Shown: piece after piece, positions 13,251-17,124 of the stretch | Layout: each line of letters starts with the position of its first letter | Numbering within the stretch: position 1 is the stretch's first letter | Origin: DATECU01 sp035286745 | GTDB lineage: Bacteria > Acidobacteriota > Vicinamibacteria > Fen-336 | Direction: 5' to 3' | NCBI GenBank assembly: GCA_035286745.1 | Contig: DATECU010000031.1 | Span: 1 to 17,124, forward strand | Length of the DNA stretch: 17,124 nt | Translations under genes and position numbers: made by a program | Notes under the pieces: generated by a model | The model's input: the letters and a program-made list of their open reading frames with translations, nothing else | The model's database searches: none | Told to the model about the DNA's origin: nothing

Positions 13251-16122
13251 GGTCTTCCAGCTGGCACGAGATCTCGGTCTCACCAGCCAGGAGGTCATCG
13301 AGCGTCTCGCGAAGCTGGGGCTGGAGACCAAGACGGCATCCAGCTCGGTCGACGAGGACACGGCCGACAAGCTGAAGCGGGCCCTCAAGATCGACCAGCT
13401 CACCGCCAAGAAGAAGCGCATCTACGGCAGTGACGAGGACGAGGCCGAACGCGAGCAGCAGCAGCAGCTGCTGGCCGCCCGCATCGCCGCCGAGCGTGAG
13501 GAGCGGGAGCGGGCTGCCGCCGAAGCCAAGGCCGCCCAGGAGGCCCGGAAGTCGGGGCGCAAGACCAAGGCCGAGAAAGAGGCCGAGGCCAAGGACGATA
13601 AGAAGGAGGCGGCGGCGCTCGTCCATCCACCTGGCGCGCCGCGTTTGGCGCCCAAGCTGGCGGTGCCACCCCCGCCTCCGGTGGAAGAGGAAGCGGTCGA
13701 GGCCGCCGAGGTCGAGGAGGCTCCCGAAGAAGAGGAAGCCCCGGTCGTCGAGGCGCCTCCGCTGCCGGCAGAGCCGGTGGCGGCGGCTCCGGTACCGCCT
13801 CCCGCGCCCGAGCCCCCGGCCCCGCGTCCGGCGGCGCCGGTGCGGGTGACTGGCCCGGTTCGGCCCATCGCCCGACCCCTGGCTCCGGTGCCACCCCCGC
13901 CGCCACCCAGTTCGCCGGTCCTGGCGCCGGCTCCGGCTGCACCTCGCCCGGTGCCTCCCGCGCCCTCGGTCGCCGCCCCGCCGCAAGCCGCGGCGCCGGT
14001 GGCGGCACCCAGACCCGCGGCCGCCGCGGCCCCGCGCCCGGTCCGTCCCATCGCCCCGCCGAGGCCCATCGCCCCGCCGAGGTCCATCGCCCCGCTTCGG
14101 CCGGCGTCGTCGGCACGGCCGGTGGGACCTCATCCCACCGCGGCCAACCCGTCTCCGCTTCCGCGGTCCCCCCATGCCATCGCCGGGACGGGGCTGGCGC
14201 GGCCCGGCATGTCAGGCCTGCGTCCCATGTCGCCGATTCCGCAGCGACCGGCCCCCGCGCCCACCTACCGGCCGGCGGGCCGAGCCGCTCCCAGGCGGAC
14301 CGACCGTCAAGCCCGAGGGGTGCCACCACCGACGGCACCGGAGCGGCCGAGCTACACCGGGCCGCCGCGCAAGATCACCCTCTCCGAAGGCGTCACCGTC
14401 AAGGAGCTGGGCGAGAAGATGACCGACGTGAAGGGCCGGGACATCATGAAGACGCTCATCTCTCGAGGCATCATGGCGACCGTCAATCAGACCATGGAGC
14501 CGGCGTTCGCCATCGAGATCTGTAAGGAGTTCGGCTACGAGGCCAGCATCCAGTCCTTCGAGGAAGAGGTCGTCGAGGAGCAGTCCGTCGAGTCGAAGCC
14601 GGAGGACCTGGTGCCCCGCGGACCTGTCATCACGGTCATGGGCCACGTCGACCACGGCAAGACTTCACTGCTCGACGCCATCCGGGAAACCAGCGTGGCG
14701 GCGGGCGAAGCCGGTGGCATCACCCAGCACATCGGCGCCTACCACGTGAAGGTCGGGGACCGCAAGGTGGTGTTTCTCGATACCCCCGGCCACGAGGCCT
14801 TTACCCTGATGCGTGCTCGCGGGGCCAAGGTCACCGACATCGTGGTGCTAGTCGTGGCAGCCGACGACGGCGTGATGCCCCAGACCGTGGAGGCCATCGA
14901 TCACGCTCGGGCAGCGGGTGTGCCCATCGTGGTGGCCGTCAACAAGATCGACAAGCCCGACGCGCAGCCGGACCGCGTGAAGCAGCAGCTCTCGGACAAG
15001 GGCCTGATGCCCGAGGAATGGGGCGGCAGCACCGTCTTCGTCAACGTCTCGGCGAAGAAGCGGCAGAACCTGGAGCAGTTGCTGGAGATGCTGCTGCTGG
15101 TAGCGGACCTGCAGGAGCTGAAGGCCAACCCGAAGCGGACCGCGGTAGGCACGGTGCTGGAGGCCCGGCTCGACAAGGGTCGGGGTCCGGTGGCCACCAT
15201 CCTGATCCAGGACGGGACCCTCCACATCGGGGACACGGTGGTGGCGGGGGCGGTGACCGGCAAGGTGCGGGCTTTGGTGGATGACCAGGGGACCCGCCTC
15301 AAGCTCGCCGGCCCGGCAACTCCTGTGGAGATCCTTGGCTTGGGCGCGCTGCCCGAACCCGGCGATCACCTGCTGGTGGTGGCCGACGCTGCGAAGGCCC
15401 AGTCCATCGTGGGCTTCCGCCAACTCAAGATGCGGGAGAAGGCCCTCTCGGCGACCTCCCGGATCCGCCTCGAAGACCTGGGGAGGGCGATCGCCGACGG
15501 CCAGCTCAAGGAGCTGCCGCTGGTGGTCAAGGCCGACGTGCAGGGCTCGGTCGAAGCGGTGTGCGACCAGCTGATGAAGATCCCCCAGGAGAAGATCAAG
15601 CTGCGCATCATTCGCTCCGGCGCCGGCGCCATCACCGAAGGCGACGTGCTGCTGGCCGCCGCCAGCGATGCGGTGGTGATCGGCTTCAGCGTGCGACCCG
15701 AGCGGAAGGCCGCCGAGACCGCGGAGCGAGACAAGGTCGAGCTCCGCCTCTATACCGTCATCTACGACGCGGTGGAGGACATCAAGAAGGCGCTCGAGGG
15801 CCTGCTCGAGCCCACCCTTCGTGATGTGCGGGTGGGCGCCGCCGAGGTCCGCGACACCTTCAAGATCTCCAAGGTGGGCACCATTGCCGGTTGCTACGTG
15901 GTCGACGGCAAGGTCACCCGCGCCGCCCAGGTGCGCTTGCTTCGCGACAACGTGGTCATCCACACCGGCAAGGTGAGTTCCCTGAAGCGCTTCAAGGACG
16001 ACGCCAGCGAGGTGAAGTCCGGTTTCGAGTGCGGCATCGGCATCGCCGGCTACAACGACCTGAAGCCCGGCGACGTGATCGAGTTCTTCGTGAGCGAGAA
16101 GGTCAAGGAGACCTTGCAGTAG
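13237..16122 (+). CDS. infB: Translation initiation factor IF-2
   Basis: IF-2 is the GTPase that brings initiator fMet-tRNA to the 30S subunit and promotes subunit joining. The 961-residue protein has an IF2_N domain (VRVFQLARDLGLTSQEVIERL, residues 4-24 onward), a charged Glu/Ala/Lys stretch (about 65-130), a long Pro/Ala-rich linker (about 135-375), and a second N domain (KITLSEGVTVKELGEKM, from 379). The G domain follows with GHVDHGKTS at 469-477, DTPGH at 515 and NKID at 569; domains II, III and C come after that. The start is ATG 13237, within the end of nusA and after GGGAGGGGAG. The linker length is typical of GC-rich lineages. Confidence 0.97.
14035..14100 (+). repeat. RPIAPP-type tandem repeats in the IF-2 linker
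   Basis: The linker encodes successive copies of a six- to seven-residue unit (RPIAPP, RPIAPP, RSIAPL), with near-identical DNA (CCCATCGCCCCGCCGAGG repeated). Short in-frame duplication is the simplest origin, and the unit is probably flexible and without defined structure. Confidence 0.7.
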
Positions 16123-16257
16123 GCCCGGCTTCCGGGGCGCGGGACCGAGGCTCCTGGTGATACGCGGCTTCCTCCGGGTGGCGGCTTCCCCACGGTGCCG
16201 CCTGCTGCTCCGGGCCTCGGCCTTTCTGGGGTTGCCTTCGTCGTCGCTGTGGTTCCC
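16123..16257. other. Spacer between infB and ylxP
   Basis: This 135-base gap interrupts an otherwise tightly packed operon. A possible 6-bp stem GGCGGC/GCCGCC (16180-16185 with 16197-16202) is visible, but no T run and no clear promoter. A frame entering it upstream of ylxP is not protein-like. Confidence 0.4.
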
Positions 16258-16539
16258 ATGGTCATCGGCCTGCTGACCCTCGATCTGCACTTCCCGGGCG
16301 CTCGTTCCCTGAAGGACAAGCGTCAGGCGCTGCGCAGCCTGGAGACCCGGATCAAGAACCGTTTCAACGTGTCGGTGGCCGAGGTCGAGCATCAGGACCT
16401 CTGGCAGCGGGCCCGACTGGCGGTGGTCTCGGTCAATACCGACCACGCCCATCTGGAGTCGACACTGGGTGGGGTGGCCGCCGAGGCGGAGCGGGCTCGG
16501 GAGATCATGGTGGTCGAATCGCAGATGGAGACGCTTTGA
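16258..16539 (+). CDS. ylxP: DUF503 / YlxP family protein
   Basis: The 93-residue product (MVIGLLTLDLHFPGARSLKDKR...) matches the DUF503 pattern. A hydrophobic first strand is followed by SLKDKR, then LETRIKNRFNVSVAEVEHQDLWQRARLAVVSVNTD. Family members lie between infB and rbfA in many bacteria and are thought to help ribosome or RNA metabolism, but a precise role is not settled. ATG 16258 is chosen because it fits the family N-terminus; a longer frame from 16195 is hydrophobic, Pro-rich and non-conserved. No good ribosome-binding site is seen. Its TGA overlaps the rbfA TTG (TTGA). Confidence 0.88.
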   Translation: MVIGLLTLDLHFPGARSLKDKRQALRSLETRIKNRFNVSVAEVEHQDLWQRARLAVVSVNTDHAHLESTLGGVAAEAERAREIMVVESQMETL

Positions 16540-16934
16540 GTCATCGGCAAGACCGGCTGGGCGGCGAGATCCGCCAGGAGGTGGCCCAGATCGTGGCCGG
16601 CCTCAAGGACCCGCGGCTGGGCTTCGTGACCGTCACCCGGGCCGAGCTGACCAGCGACTACCGCCTGGCCCGCATCTTCGTGGGCGTCTGGGGCAGCGAG
16701 GCCGAGCGGCAGAAGAGCCTGGCCGCCCTGAAGCAGGCGACCGGCTTCGTGCGCCGGGAGCTGGGCCGGCGCCTGACGATTCGCCACACCCCCGAGGTCC
16801 AGTTCGTCTACGACAAGGGCCTGGAAGCGGCCGACCGGGTGGCCCAGGCGCTCGACCGGGTGCGCGCGGAGGATGCCGAGTCGGCGCTTCAGGGTGGAGA
16901 TCCACCCGATTCCCCAGGCGACGACGAACGGTGA
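16536..16934 (+). CDS. rbfA: Ribosome-binding factor A
   Basis: RbfA binds the 30S precursor and promotes maturation of the 16S rRNA 5' end. The 132-residue product has the KH-like pattern: RLGGEIRQEVAQIV, DPRLGFVTVTRAELTSDYRLARIFVGV, and the C-terminal LTIRHTPEVQFVYDKGLEAADRV. The acidic tail (about residues 115-132) is extra and variable. The start is TTG 16536, whose last two bases lie within the ylxP TGA (TTGA), with GGAG six bases upstream. The family N-terminus begins close to SHRQDRLGGEI, supporting this rare start codon. Its TGA overlaps truB as GTGA. Confidence 0.94.
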   Translation: MSHRQDRLGGEIRQEVAQIVAGLKDPRLGFVTVTRAELTSDYRLARIFVGVWGSEAERQKSLAALKQATGFVRRELGRRLTIRHTPEVQFVYDKGLEAADRVAQALDRVRAEDAESALQGGDPPDSPGDDER

Positions 16935-17124
16935 CCGGCGAGCCGGCGGGGGTCCTGGTGGTGGACAAGCCGGCAGGGCCCACCTCCCACGACGTGGTCG
17001 ACCGGGTGCGCCAGGTCCTCCGTGTCAAACGGGTGGGCCACACCGGGACCCTGGATCCCTTCGCCACCGGCGTGCTGCCGGTCTGTGTCGGCAAGGCCAC
17101 ACGTTTGGCGCGCTTCCTGGCCGA
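16931..17124 (+). CDS. truB: tRNA pseudouridine-55 synthase, N-terminal part (cut by window end)
   Basis: TruB converts U55 in the tRNA T-loop to pseudouridine. The 64 visible codons include GVLVVDKPAGPTSHDVVDRV and GHTGTLDPFATGVLPVCVGKATR, where Asp42 in TLDP is the catalytic residue of the family. The GTG start overlaps the rbfA TGA (GTGA), completing the order rbfA-truB. The gene continues past the right edge. Confidence 0.95.
   Translation, partial: MTGEPAGVLVVDKPAGPTSHDVVDRVRQVLRVKRVGHTGTLDPFATGVLPVCVGKATRLARFLA

Noticed and set aside
14848..16452. Long minus-strand ORF (534 codons) opposite infB
   Set aside because: It is antisense to conserved GTPase and C-terminal domains of IF-2, with no supporting signal.

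Overview
This is a GC-rich, densely packed bacterial chromosome segment. Many start codons are GTG or TTG, and stop/start overlaps between genes (ATGA, GTGA, TTGA, TGATG) are common. The gene content is mostly housekeeping. Base composition, an Ala/Pro-rich IF2 linker and short TCAGC-type intergenic repeats would fit Acidobacteriota or a related GC-rich soil lineage. That placement is a guess from style, not a phylogenetic result. No rRNA, tRNA, CRISPR array, transposase or phage gene is visible.

Region 1 (about 1-2055, minus strand) is a run of small unrecognised genes read leftward: two short helical proteins with a TGATG junction (possibly one frameshifted gene), a secreted protein with an Asp-rich loop, a small lipoprotein-like protein, a 48-residue ORF, and the start of a gene that leaves the window. 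Almost every junction overlaps or nearly touches, so they look like one translationally coupled accessory operon behind a promoter near 2028-2055. This is the least explained part of the window.

Region 2 (2241-6683, plus strand) is an operon-like series: cyclophilin PPIase, a CYTH-domain phosphatase/cyclase-type protein, a sugar nucleotidyltransferase, an aminoglycoside-phosphotransferase-fold sugar kinase and asparaginyl-tRNA synthetase. The kinase/nucleotidyltransferase pair resembles the AmgK-MurU peptidoglycan-recycling route, in which a sugar is phosphorylated at C1 and converted to a UDP-sugar. Substrate identity is inferred, and the nucleotidyltransferase carries an extra C-terminal hexapeptide-repeat region.

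Region 3 (6684-9720) begins with a 425-base noncoding gap holding direct and inverted copies of a degenerate 7-bp repeat (two-base variable plus TCAGC). It is followed by a glycosyltransferase-like gene, a hairpin terminator shared by convergent genes, a two-gene leftward operon (secreted four-cysteine protein and membrane-anchored coiled-coil protein), and a divergent 89-residue hypothetical gene.

Region 4 (9815-17124, plus strand) is translation and ribosome biogenesis: rimO, a strong intrinsic terminator, then rimP-nusA-infB-ylxP-rbfA-truB (truB cut by the window end). This is the widely conserved nusA-infB operon order without ylxR between nusA and infB. The terminator lies just before rimP with a possible extended -10 promoter upstream of it, so it may act as an attenuator and not only as the end of rimO.

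I see no convincing entirely new system. The best candidates for follow-up are the coupled small-gene operon, the heptad-repeat region and the rimP leader.
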